Source: Gryganskiella cystojenkinii (taxonomy: Eukaryota; Mortierellomycota; Mortierellomycetes; Mortierellales; Mortierellaceae). Taken from it: a DNA stretch of 45,085 nucleotides. The stretch lies in assembly GCA_015852425.1 (NCBI GenBank), contig JAAAIG010000247.1, forward strand, positions 1-45,085, given 5' to 3'. Both the position numbers and the translations under genes were made by a program. Shown piece after piece: positions 28,458-38,665 of the stretch. A model generated the notes under the pieces. The model searched no databases, was not told where the DNA came from, and saw only the letters and a list, made by a program, of their open reading frames with translations. Numbering within the stretch: position 1 is the first letter of the stretch; the number at the start of each line of letters is the position of its first letter.

Positions 28458-30291
28458 ATGTCTCATTACAATGGCGAGTCCCTTCAGGAACCCGACCAAC
28501 GCGCCTATAGTCAACAAAGTGCGTACGACTACGACAATGACGACAAAGACGACCAGGGCCGTCACCCAAACTCATATCTTATGGAGCAACATATGACGCC
28601 TCAACAACGGTGTCAAGAGGATCGTCAAAGACAGGCCGAGACCCCTGCTGCTGAGGCTGAGGCTGATGCTGAGACTGCTAGGCATGGGTCTTCTGCCGCT
28701 ATCGCCGCCGCCGCCGCTGCCACTGCAGGAACGAGATCCTCACCCTGGCTAAACAAACAGACGAGAACAACGAGTCGGTGGAAGACGATAGCCTGGGCAA
28801 CTTTTGGAGTCCTGTTATTGGCTCTCGCTGGATTCTTGGCCTGGTATTTTGCTGCTTACAAGAAGAATCAACCCAATTCCGAATCTGGCAAAAATACGAA
28901 TGGTATCAAGGGTGGTGGTGGTGGCGGTGGTGCTGCTACAGGCCCCAATAGTGAGTTCCCTTTCTTCTTTTTCACTTCGGATGTACTCTAGGATGGTTGG
29001 GTTTGTCCTTGTTCGCCGTCTGTTACTACGACAGAACGCCCTTTCTCCTCCTTCCACTCCTCCTCCCTCCCCTTCATTTGCTTCGATCTGGCTAGATTTG
29101 AGCGAAAAAGAAACCCTCGCGATTAATGGCGCACAGAGAATACAATCACAAAATTGAGGCGCCAAGATTGTGTACCGGGACCCTGCATTTTTGTTTGTAT
29201 CCCAAGGAAAAAGAAGACTATATGCTAACTCTTGTTGTTTTTTGGAATGTCAATCAACCAATAGTCATTACGCCAAACGGTACGGTCGTACCCAACACAA
29301 ACTACCCTCTGAAGCGCGTATTTTACGGCATGGCCTACGTCCCCATCGGCGCTGTCATGCCTGGTTGTTATAACACTCAAGAGTCGGTCGATCAAGAACT
29401 CCAACTCGTCGTCCAGACTACCAAACGTGTTCGTCTCTACGGTACAGACTGTAAAGTTCTCCATCAAACTCTGGACGCGATCCAGCGTCTGAAATTGGAT
29501 CTAAAGGTTGTCGTCGGCATCTGGATCGACAGGGACGCCACGACGTTTACCCGTCAGGCACAAGAGTTTTACGATCAAGTCGCCATCTATGGCTGGTCCA
29601 ATATCTTGGGCGTTTCGGTCGGGAACGAGGTCTTGTTTGATGGTTATCAGCCACTCCATGTCTTGCAGTCCCATATCGCCGAGGTCAAGGCTAAAGTCGT
29701 GGCATTGGGTCATCCTGAAATCCCAGTGTTTACCTCAGAATTGGAATCCAAGAACAAGCCTCCACTGACGACAAACGAGGACAAGGCCGGTGTGAACTTG
29801 CACCCATTCTTCTCAGGTGTCCCTGTCGAGAACGCGGCTGCCTGGTTCTGGCAGTATTTGAAGACCGCTGTTAAACCCACTGTCGGAATCAATCCCACGA
29901 CAAATCAACTCGTCGATGTTTGGGTCACTGAAGTTGGCTGGCCCACTTTCCCTGCTAGCAGCAACACCAGTAAGCTGCCTCTCATTCTAATTTTGGATAT
30001 AGGTTCGATATGTAATAGGAAACGATACGCCAGAACATGGTAACAATTTTTTTTTTTTGTTTTTGGGTGGCGATTTCTTTAGATGCCTCGATCCCCTCGA
30101 TCCCCAATTTGCAGCACTTCATCGACACTTGGCTCTGTGAAGCCAACAAACAACAGCTGCCTTACTATTATTTCGAGTTCTTTGATGCGCCTTGGAAGAT
30201 CTGGCCTGGTTCGGCCGTCGAAGGTTTCTGGGGCTTGTTGACTATTGATCGAAAGCTCAAGGTCAAATTACCGGATTGTCTTGCATCGTAA
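28458..30291 (+). CDS. GH17 beta-1,3-glucanase, type II membrane-anchored (btgC-like)
   Basis: Three exons, 28458-28950, 29265-29969 and 30083-30291, give 468 residues. Residues 1-107 are hydrophilic and cytosolic-like, with a Gln/Ala-rich part. One membrane span follows (about 111-133, IAWATFGVLLLALAGFLAW), then a Gly-rich linker and a GH17 domain. Catalytic glutamates are visible: the acid/base Glu286 in GVSVGNEVLF and the nucleophile Glu387 in VWVTEVGWPTFP. KRVFYGMAYVP opens the domain and WGLLTIDRKLK closes it. The layout matches fungal btgC-type glucan endo-1,3-beta-glucosidases, which are single-span type II proteins acting on wall glucan outside the plasma membrane. The first intron (314 nt) is longer than most here. 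Its stop lies 119 bp from the convergent MAD3 gene's stop. Confidence 0.9.
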
Positions 30292-30410
30292 AAACAACAG
30301 CAACAAGAACAATTGACCGTAATCATAAAAAACACACACATTCTTTACGAAAAAAACACATCCCGAGCATAGATATCGTAAAATACTGTACAATACATGG
30401 TGTTTATTTT

Positions 30411-32603
30411 TTATATTGTCTCATCATGGCTCTCTAATGCTGATGGTGGTGCCTCGTCCTCCAGCATGGGCACGTTCAACTCGGGCGTAAGGGCTCCAGT
30501 ATCGTCATGAAAGACTCGAGCTGGCGTAGGATCGTTCCTTTGACCGTCTTGTTCACTCTCGAAATGTTGCCGTTCCTCCAGGAGCAACCGCTGATGGCGA
30601 AGATCTAGAGTAATGTCCGATGGACCAGCTTCCGCTTCATATCTCTGTCGTTCCAATTCCCTTTCTAGACGGGACCTCATCTTGCCCGACCGTTCAACAT
30701 CATCCTGTGACCCACGTTCCATGTTCTTTCGCTTCATAGCCTGGATCGCCAACGTGATGGAGGTCAAATCAATCTCATCATCGGAGCCAACCTCAACGGG
30801 GGGACCATCCAACTCGGCTGCATTCGAGAATCCAAGACTTGGGATCGAGTATTCTGCAGTATTGGCCAGGGCCCTGGTCGGAATCGAATAAGCCATCGTA
30901 AAGTTATCCAACTCGTCCCTCCTGAGATCCTCAGTCTCATCCTCGCCCCATGGAGTTCCAAAGATTTGTTCCGCCGACAAGTTCGTATCGTGACTAAAAA
31001 GCTTATTCATCCGATCCGCGGCAAAGACTGTATGCATTGTCGGCGATCTGCTTGTGCCGAGATCGTCCTCATCTGAATCAAAGACATTGTACTGATCCTC
31101 TTGAAGGTACGACTGCATTTTTTGTGCCCTATCTGCAGGTAGATCCGGTGGAGGCGATTGCATCCGGTTGTCGTGCGGTGATGATGACAACAACAAATCT
31201 ACAGCTCTTCCTTTACCCTTGTCCCGACTGGGGGGTCTCTTGCTGTGGCCTAGAACTCTTTGACAGTCATCGCTAGAATCGTCCTCCATATCTAGCTCCT
31301 CATGTTGCTCCAACTCTGTATCCAGCTTCGTTGGAATGGCTGCCTTTGAAGTTACGGATGGTCGAGGAAAGGTATATTTGGGGAGTCGGGCGCGAATCTC
31401 TTCATTCTGATATTCTTGGCCTCCATGGTAGATCGCGTTGAAGTCGAAAAGAGACCGTGTCCATTTTTCACCCTCTTGTTTGACTGGAAACCTTGATTCC
31501 CAGTCCTCGGACGCCAGGAGATGCTTTGTCAGGGATGATGGGATCGTGGCGGCAGTAGTAGCAGCTGTACAGGTGTCTCGTTCTGTCCTGGATCGACCAG
31601 AGCCACCAACGTTCTCTTTGTTGTCCGAAGGTCTCCTTGGAATTTGATCTGTTGATCCCGATGCAATGGATGAGGAGGATGACGAGGACTGTAATCTGGA
31701 CCCGCCACTCATACCTGTTGTTGAGGATGCAGATGCTGGCGCTGACGCTGGTATGTTTCGATTCGTACGACTTTGTAAGAGTCCTTGTGATTTTGGCCGA
31801 TGACTGGATCCCGCTATTGATTCATTGTTACGACGTCCACTAGGTTCGACAGTAGCCTCATTCTTCCGAGCTCTGGTTTGCAGGTATTCCTTCATGGTAG
31901 CCTCGAATTCCTCGTAGAAGCGCTCCATCTGTTTAATCGGCTTTGCCTTTCGCCTCAACCCACGGAGTAATGTTGCTCTCGCGTTATCAAACCTAGAAAA
32001 TAAGCAGGAAGAATAAATGTCAGTTCCTATAAACCCATCGAGTTTGTCTCTCGGCTGTCCAACAGAGCTACTCGATTCGACTTACTCTGCGGAAAGAACT
32101 TGACATCTCGCAAAGGCCTCATAAAAGAAAGCAATCTCGGTGCCGACTCCAAGAGACTCCATGGTCTGCAGGACATCGTAATAGCTCCCGCCGTAATAGT
32201 TCCCATAAGATAGATAGAGGCGTACATAACGAGGATCATTCTTGAACCGCTCGAGACCCGCAAATCTGTCGACAGCGTCCTTGAGGATCTGGACCAGGTA
32301 CTGTCTCCCTGAAATATGACCATCGGTGCGGAAGATCCAACTGACATAGCTGGTGTAGACATCGAGAGTATCTGTGCTTCTGCTGGTGGCTCGTGTCGCG
32401 AGCATATCACGGTAGTATCGATGGCTCTCCCGATGTCTTGTTGCTAAGGTCGAAGCGGTGGCCCGAGCTTGTTGTTGTTGGTTCTCATCGTTCTGTTGTA
32501 GTTTTTTTGAATGAGGAGAATGATTACTAGTGTCCTCGGGGTCAGGAGAGAGAGACGGTCTCGAGTCGTGTCCGGGTCGTGTTCCCGAGTTTGTTGGCTC
32601 CAT
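30411..32603 (-). CDS. MAD3: Spindle checkpoint protein, Mad3/BubR1 type (no kinase domain)
   Basis: Two exons, 32603-32086 and 31992-30411, give 699 residues. The N-terminal Mad3/Bub1 homology region (TPR-like, about residues 60-205) shows YVRLYLSYGNYYGG, LQTMESLGVGTEIAFFYEAFA and, across the intron, RRKAKPIKQMERFYEEF. A second conserved block is FDFNAIYHGGQEY then EEIRARLP (about 354-376). SPTMHTVFAADRMNKLF (about 489-505) resembles the Bub3-binding/Mad3-Bub1 region II. The C terminus is charged and coiled (RSRLERELERQRYEAE) with no kinase motifs, so this is the Mad3 rather than Bub1 type. One KEN box lies at 298-300. The canonical KEN before the TPR is not seen; the position has NDEN instead. 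Mad3 joins Mad2, Bub3 and Cdc20 in the complex that inhibits APC/C until chromosomes attach. Confidence 0.85.
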
Positions 32604-33592
32604 GGTGACAGTGGAGAGATCGAATCAGAAGTCCATGGAGTGAACAGACGAAAATTGGAGTTTTTTTTGTTTTTTCATGCGGTGCCGAGTGCAATGGTAC
32701 ATCATACATCACGTGACTCATCCCTCGTTTGGTGACTGACTTCATTTCCCCTTGTGTTTCCCATGCTGTGCTTTTGCCCCCCTCCCCCTTTCCCTTCCAG
32801 GGTCTTTCCCTGTGTCATTTGGGATCTGGGTAGGGTAAGCAAAAGGAATTTGGGCAATGTGGTTCAGGGTTATGATCAATTTTAAGAAAAGAAAATTGAG
32901 CAACAACAAAAAAAAAGTGGCAATCCAGGGGTTTTTACAGCAAGTTTATTTTGACCAGATGTTGGTAAGAAAAGTAGGAGAGAACAGAGGGTGGTAACCA
33001 CCTGAAAATTGTGCTACGATACTCTGTCACACCGATCTGGTACCCCTTTCATCACTAATAATATAAACGGATCCAAGAAAAACGTGCTACAGTATTTCCG
33101 GTCCCAGAGCTGTTCGACAGCGGGAGTGACAGGATAGCAGACACAATGGAGAAAAAAGTGTTTGTTTGGCACGGTACTCTTTGGAGCAATAATAAAATAA
33201 ACAAGGGAAAGCGAAAACATGAGAGCTGCTCAATCAGAGGAGATCTTGTTGTTGTCGTGCGTTTGAGGTTTGAACTCCTGGAATCCTGTTCTTCAAAAGC
33301 GTAACAACGAAACGGCCGTGAATGGACTAAAAAAAAAAAAAAAAAAAAAAAAGACCGAGAAACTTGTCGTTGGCGTTTTTCTTTCTTTTTTTATGGTTCT
33401 TTCCGTTTTGTCGATTGTCATCCAGTTCTTTTCTTTGTTTTGCCCTCTCTCTCTCTACTTTTTTTTGTTCTCTTTCCACTTTGCTCTGTCTCACGTCAAC
33501 CTTCTCCACATAGCTCTCTTGTTACGTTATTTTCACGACCCACCACAGCCACCACCTCCACCACCACCTCCTCTGAACCAACCTCCAACACC
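32604..33592. other. Divergent intergenic region, MAD3 and the secreted-protein gene
   Basis: About 1 kb without a supported gene. Near MAD3 it carries the E-box/bZIP site. GGTGGT-A-ACCACC at 32990-33002 is a short palindrome. A run of about 22 A lies at 33330-33351. From about 33380 to 33590 the strand is T/C-rich with a CCACCACCTCC stretch, the leader of the gene at 33593. Short open frames show no family features. Confidence 0.5.
32709..32720. promoter_or_regulatory. Overlapping CACGTG E-box and TGACTCA bZIP site
   Basis: TCACGTGACTCA lies about 107 bp upstream of the MAD3 start. It joins a CACGTG E-box (bHLH factors such as Cbf1) to a TGACTCA site (AP-1/Gcn4-type bZIP). The matches are exact, but binding is only inferred. 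Confidence 0.35.
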
Positions 33593-34282
33593 ATGACGAG
33601 ATCTCTCGCCTTTGCCATCGGTCACTCTCTCCTCTTCACCTCTCTCTTCCTCCACCTCCTTTCCTCCTCCTTCTTGGCCAACTCACATAGCTCCCTCACG
33701 GTCGATGCTCTTCCTAGACCTCTACATACCAAGGGCTCAGAGACCCCGGTCGCACGTAACCCTTTTCTGAACCTGAACGTGGAATTGATGGGTTACGATG
33801 GCAATCATCACGATCTTGTCCGTGCCATTATCGGCTTGTCCAAGCCATCACCACCTTCAAGACGTCAAAACATAAAACGCCAACTCTACGCCTCACCCAT
33901 AGCTGATGTTACCCCCAGAACGGATAAAAGACGAAGAAGAAAACGAGGAGGGGATGTCGAAGCCGTGATCCTGAACGGTAACATCCATATGCCAAGATTA
34001 CAAATCGATCATTCCTTGTTTGCTGGCTCAAAAGAGTTGCCCGGAAATGAGGCCTCCTCGTCAGTTTCTGAAAATACAAAGAGAGACGTGACACAACCTC
34101 CCATCGGACCCGGAAGTGGAAGCTCCTATAATACTGGTCAACCCTACAGTCGTCGCACAAGCAAGGGCAAAGGCGAAAAGTCCGGCAAGCTCGACAAGAA
34201 GAAACAAGGCGGGCACCAAGGCAAGCACCAAGGCAAATCCGGCAAGCATGACAAGAAGGGCGATAAGGGCAAGTCTGCCTGA
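33593..34282 (+). CDS. Small secreted protein with dibasic cleavage sites and a Lys/Gly/His-rich tail
   Basis: Single exon, 229 residues, starting at an ATG in the context ACACCATGA after a C/T-rich leader. Residues 1-30 are a strong signal peptide (basic start, then a long Leu/Phe/Ser core). I recognise no known domain. Basic processing sites follow: IKR at 94-96, a cluster KRRRRKR at 112-118, TKR at 172-174 and SRR at 186-188. These are Kex2/furin-like signals, so the protein may be a precursor cut into peptides. The fragment between about 119 and 171 (starting GGDVEAVILNG) has the most ordered composition. The tail from about 190 repeats Lys/Gly/His/Asp motifs (GKHQGKSGKHDKKGDKGK), a cationic, low-complexity segment that could bind wall polymers, nucleic acid or metal. 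It could instead be a cell-wall protein. No cysteines are present. Confidence 0.6.
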   Translation: MTRSLAFAIGHSLLFTSLFLHLLSSSFLANSHSSLTVDALPRPLHTKGSETPVARNPFLNLNVELMGYDGNHHDLVRAIIGLSKPSPPSRRQNIKRQLYASPIADVTPRTDKRRRRKRGGDVEAVILNGNIHMPRLQIDHSLFAGSKELPGNEASSSVSENTKRDVTQPPIGPGSGSSYNTGQPYSRRTSKGKGEKSGKLDKKKQGGHQGKHQGKSGKHDKKGDKGKSA

Positions 34283-34740
34283 AAATAAAAAAGATAATTA
34301 AGCAACTAAACCTAATGACAACAAATAAATTGGCTACTACTCCCCACCGTTCTCGCCACGCCCTGGCTACAAAAGGTCGCCCCAGGTGCGACGGCGCTGT
34401 TGGCGAAAATACTCACGTGATTTATTTTGGTGCTGCAGAGTGACTGGCACACACAACAAACATTTCCCCTTTGTCCCCTCATGGTGCCCGTGTCTGCTTG
34501 ATTCTTCATCACTGGAAAAGTAGCCCCCTGCTCGGCACCCACCCTTCGTCCTTTCTGAATACCACATCGCATCCAACCTTCCTTCTAGTCCTGCTTCCTG
34601 TCGCCCCTTCTATATACAAGGATCCTGTCGTCAGGTAACGATCGACTCTTTGTTGCTACACCTGGAAAACGCTCTTTAGCAACATCCGAGTCTAATGTCT
34701 CGTTCTCTTTTTTCTACAATTCAGGATTATTCATTCGACC
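34283..34740. other. Intergenic, secreted-protein gene to PPR gene
   Basis: The AT-rich 3' flank gives way to a promoter-like region. A perfect 8-bp palindrome TCACGTGA (E-box) lies at 34413-34420. Short overlapping open frames on the minus strand (34312-34576) show no recognisable features and lie in what is probably the PPR gene promoter. Confidence 0.45.
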
Positions 34741-37700
34741 ATGTCCTCGGCCATTCGACTGGTCAGACGGGGCACATCCTCCTCCTCCTCCTCCTCCTCC
34801 TCTTCTCCCTCTGCTTTTGCCGAGAACCTGAAGCACCTCCACCACCCTTCCACACGGAATGTCTCTACCACGACGACCACTGCGATCCGATCCAGGACTG
34901 ATCCAGGAACAACAACCTCCATCGTGTTCATCGATCCAAAAAGGACGCGCCATTGGATCCGTTCCTTCCACAGAATGACCCTCAACCCTCACCTTTATCC
35001 CTCAACAACAAAATCCAGGCAACTTCACCAACAACATTCCGGGTCCCGACACGGACCCTTGTTCACCCGACAGTCTGCCGCCAAAGGCGCCTTTCGCCCT
35101 CCAATCAATGTAGGCCCTCTCGATGCCTCGGCCACTTCTCCCAAATACCGACTCTCAGAGGACAATGAAGACCTTGTCCACTCAAGGAGTCTCAGGAACT
35201 TTGATCCATTCGCTCTATTACCGAAATCTGAGAGAATACGTCCACTTCGTCAGTCAACAAGAGATCTGGGTCGGAAAGACCTCTCTCCCACCTTTGACTC
35301 TCCGTCCCTCACGTCCTTGTCACGCAATTCAAGGCGTAGTTCTGAACTCTTACGCACAGGTGCACGTGTAGACTACAATACCGAGTCAGCTACCGCAATC
35401 GAGGATGGCATCTTTGAGCGACACGGACAACTACTCCACAATCGGATAGAGGCATCTTCGAGTACTTTTCTCACTGCCAATCACCTTGACGCAGAACACT
35501 CATGGACAGTAAAAGGACCAAACTACAATCGGGCACCATTTCAAGCTCCGTCTGTCGATGCCTTGGTCGAGAGAATCAAGACGCAACCGCGGACCTTTAC
35601 ACTGGCAGAATTCGAAACATCACTACAGGACATTGGCAAGGCTGTTTTGATGAACCAAGGTCTACCTAGAGCCTTTGTCGACTCGAATGCGAACCAACAG
35701 GATGTCATTGGAACCGGTTTGGATACTGTTTTCCAGAGTCTCGCCCCTTCCAATCCTACACCTTGGGCAACCTCATTCTATGATCTACTCTCATCGTTCG
35801 AAATGCTTCACCATGTCGCACCCCAGAACCTTCACCGGCTCAAATCATGTCTTCCATCACCAGGCCCTCAAGTCCGCCTCACCAACAGGATTAACTCTGG
35901 GATCGAGGATCGCAAGGAAGTACTTGAGCGCACCATACGTCGATGGAGTGCCTCCAACATCAACTTGCACGAGTGGCGCATTCAGTCGAGGCAGTTCCGG
36001 ATGCAGCTAGCCGTTACTCGCGTCTCTGGAAAGATTCCGTGCGACAGTGATTACGAGACTTTTATGAATTCTTGTTTGCGAGCCAACCAATATCAAGAAC
36101 TCGAATTGGCATTTCACCACTATCTGGATCATGTACGACCCGAGGGATCCCAGACCTCAGCGAATCCAAGCGAAGGCATGTACCGACATTTGATTCAAGG
36201 CCTTGTTCGACAAGAGCGAATGGACCACGCCCAAGAGGTCTTTTACGGGATGCGGCGCAATGACGTGAAACCCTCAATCATGATCTATGGTTCACTCTTG
36301 GAGGGCTTTGGTCGCCAGCTCGATTTACGAAAGATGAGTCGTGTTCTGAGGATGATGTCTGCTGCGGACCTTGTGCCGACACTTCCAATCTATACCTCAC
36401 TGATGGCCAACTACATCAGAGCCGGTGAATTAGACAGAGCGAGTGAAGTCCGAAGACAGCTGTTGCTGCGAAACGACATCCGGCTGGACCGGGAGTGCAA
36501 GAACGTTATCAGTCATTTGACGCGATTGCAGGGTGGTGAGCGCCTTCCAGGCGTCAAAGCATCATCTAGATTATACCAGGATACGTTCATGACCTGGAAC
36601 TCCCAGTCTGCCTCATCGCGTCGCCAGAATCTCAGGCCAGTACCGCTGGAGCGACTCAACCAGGTCATCGATATTAACCACAGGCTCAAGGATTGTCTGG
36701 ACTCCAATAATACCCTTCAGTTTGCAAAGACGTTTCAAGAATTCGGAAGTCAAGGTCTCCTACCCAACACCGTCTCGTTCAATATCCTGATCGACGCTTT
36801 GGTCCGCTCCCGAAATACCACGGATGCTCTTCAAGTTTTAACCTACATGAAGACAAAGTCACACGAAAAATCTCGGCCGGACGCAATCACATACTCGACT
36901 TTGATTCAGGGAACCGTGGAAGAAAGGCGCGCGAATCTCGGCTGGAGTTTGTTCCAGGAGATGCTAGAGCTCTCTATCCAACCGACCTTAAAGACATATT
37001 CAACCCTGTTCGAGTTGGTTGGTAAGGATCCGCGGAACAAGTTGGGTCTTGCGGTCGTCAAGGACAATGCCGCCCCTGGATCTCGACCCGTTCTCCGATT
37101 TCCGATCAGTGCCAAAACAGAGGAAACGATGGGGTTGAACTTTGCCTGCAGCCTCTACGACCAGCTCTGTTACCAAGGGCTGCAGCCGAACCAGCATATC
37201 TTTGGCACACTTTTGAACATGGCCGCCTCGAATGGGCGTATGGATCTGGCTGAGCTGATTTATCAAGAGATGGTCTTCAAAAACGTCGAACCGAACAGTG
37301 TCATCATGACGACTCTCCTGAAGGGATTTGCGATCCGAAGGGACTTTGATTCCGGCTGGAAAATTTGGCGACACATGCTTGAGACCCAGATGCCCAGGAA
37401 TGTGATCACGTACCAACATTTGTTGCGACTCTGTGAGCGATCCCTGCCGAATGCGCAACCGATTTTAGTCAGAGACGAGGACATGATGCTGGAGCCTGAG
37501 GAACTTTGCCCGGATAATGATGTTAGAGACGGTACTGGAGACGAGAACGAGTTTAACACGATCGACAACACTATTCGTCTCGATGAAACAGATCCAAGGC
37601 CAAAGACGAAAGGAACCACGTACAAGATGCGCCGACGCCAATTTAAGAAGGAACGAGAAGCGGCCGAGCTGGAACTGCAAAAGATACAAAAGATGCAACA

Positions 37701-38520
37701 AAGCAAGCAAGAGGCCGTGATCGCGGATGCACAAGAGCGGAGAAGTATTATCGACCTCTTTATGGCACCGACGTCGGTCAAGCCAGCAGCCCTTACTCCT
37801 CCCACAGTGGAAGAGGCAACAACGAAGGTTAAGATTCCAATTCAGATCTGGTACGATATCCGAGAGCAAATGAGACTTGACCGCGTCGACTGGAGTCGTG
37901 TGAGCTCGTACAACCGCGGGGATGTTCTCAAGACGGTGTGGCGACCAGTTGTGGAAGAGTCTGGACCAGTCATCTCGATGGGTCAAGCGATAGAGGCGGC
38001 TACAGCTGCACTCGCCAAGGTGGAATCTGAAACGGTCGAAGAAGGCGAAGAGAAACCAAACTCAAAGACCCAAGAAGCTCGGTTTGTCAGTTTGAGCCAG
38101 AGCAGTCTGACGGTGGGACGAAAGATCTATGGGTCTAAGGGTGGAGCAGCGGGACTTCAAGCCTCGGCGTTTGTCCTGGGAGATCTTGAGGATCCTTCCA
38201 ATTCTTTCACGACAGCTATCACAAACTCGAGCTCGGACTCTGAATCCGATGATCGCCCAGATGTCTGTCGCCTTGATGGTGACAGGCAGAAGAAACAGCA
38301 GGCAATCGTCACAACCATGATCCAAGAGTCATTTGCGGGTGGTGGAGATAACTACCGACCAAGGCGCCGACCCGCGAAGGGCAAGGCCTTGGTATGGGAC
38401 AACGAGACTAAGAGTCCGATGTTAGAGAAGGTCGACCTTGATCAACGTTCAAGAGAAAAACGACTTGCCGATCTAGACAATGAGAAGGTCAGAGAGGCAC
38501 AGGTAGCCGAACAGCAATAA
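34741..38520 (+). CDS. Pentatricopeptide repeat (PPR) protein, probably mitochondrial
   Basis: Single exon, 1259 residues. The first 80 residues are rich in Arg, Ser, Thr and His with almost no acidic residues (MSSAIRLVRRGTSS), like a mitochondrial import signal. PPR motifs occur in three blocks. Residues about 478-600 include YRHLIQGLVRQERMDHAQEV, IYGSLLEGFGRQLDL and YTSLMANYIRAGELDRASEV. Residues about 675-765 include SFNILIDALVRSRNTTDALQ and TYSTLIQGTVEERRANLG. Residues about 813-905 include IFGTLLNMAASNGRMDLAEL and MTTLLKGFAIRRDFDSGWKI. PPR proteins bind single-stranded organelle RNA for processing, stability or translation. The C-terminal 350 residues are charged, with a Lys/Arg/Glu coiled-coil-like stretch near 965-1000. 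The mitochondrial target RNA cannot be told. A Ser-rich run near residue 15 comes from a TCC repeat. Confidence 0.85.
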   Translation: MSSAIRLVRRGTSSSSSSSSSSPSAFAENLKHLHHPSTRNVSTTTTTAIRSRTDPGTTTSIVFIDPKRTRHWIRSFHRMTLNPHLYPSTTKSRQLHQQHSGSRHGPLFTRQSAAKGAFRPPINVGPLDASATSPKYRLSEDNEDLVHSRSLRNFDPFALLPKSERIRPLRQSTRDLGRKDLSPTFDSPSLTSLSRNSRRSSELLRTGARVDYNTESATAIEDGIFERHGQLLHNRIEASSSTFLTANHLDAEHSWTVKGPNYNRAPFQAPSVDALVERIKTQPRTFTLAEFETSLQDIGKAVLMNQGLPRAFVDSNANQQDVIGTGLDTVFQSLAPSNPTPWATSFYDLLSSFEMLHHVAPQNLHRLKSCLPSPGPQVRLTNRINSGIEDRKEVLERTIRRWSASNINLHEWRIQSRQFRMQLAVTRVSGKIPCDSDYETFMNSCLRANQYQELELAFHHYLDHVRPEGSQTSANPSEGMYRHLIQGLVRQERMDHAQEVFYGMRRNDVKPSIMIYGSLLEGFGRQLDLRKMSRVLRMMSAADLVPTLPIYTSLMANYIRAGELDRASEVRRQLLLRNDIRLDRECKNVISHLTRLQGGERLPGVKASSRLYQDTFMTWNSQSASSRRQNLRPVPLERLNQVIDINHRLKDCLDSNNTLQFAKTFQEFGSQGLLPNTVSFNILIDALVRSRNTTDALQVLTYMKTKSHEKSRPDAITYSTLIQGTVEERRANLGWSLFQEMLELSIQPTLKTYSTLFELVGKDPRNKLGLAVVKDNAAPGSRPVLRFPISAKTEETMGLNFACSLYDQLCYQGLQPNQHIFGTLLNMAASNGRMDLAELIYQEMVFKNVEPNSVIMTTLLKGFAIRRDFDSGWKIWRHMLETQMPRNVITYQHLLRLCERSLPNAQPILVRDEDMMLEPEELCPDNDVRDGTGDENEFNTIDNTIRLDETDPRPKTKGTTYKMRRRQFKKEREAAELELQKIQKMQQSKQEAVIADAQERRSIIDLFMAPTSVKPAALTPPTVEEATTKVKIPIQIWYDIREQMRLDRVDWSRVSSYNRGDVLKTVWRPVVEESGPVISMGQAIEAATAALAKVESETVEEGEEKPNSKTQEARFVSLSQSSLTVGRKIYGSKGGAAGLQASAFVLGDLEDPSNSFTTAITNSSSDSESDDRPDVCRLDGDRQKKQQAIVTTMIQESFAGGGDNYRPRRRPAKGKALVWDNETKSPMLEKVDLDQRSREKRLADLDNEKVREAQVAEQQ

Positions 38521-38665
38521 AATCTTAGATGAGGTCTACGTATCATAATGTCTGATCGATTGAAAAAGTCGAATTTTTGATTAAGGGGTGGGCTCCTCAA
38601 GAGCAATTATTAAGTGATTGGTGACTGATTTGGGATTCCTTCTCTGAACCAATTCATTATCAAAA

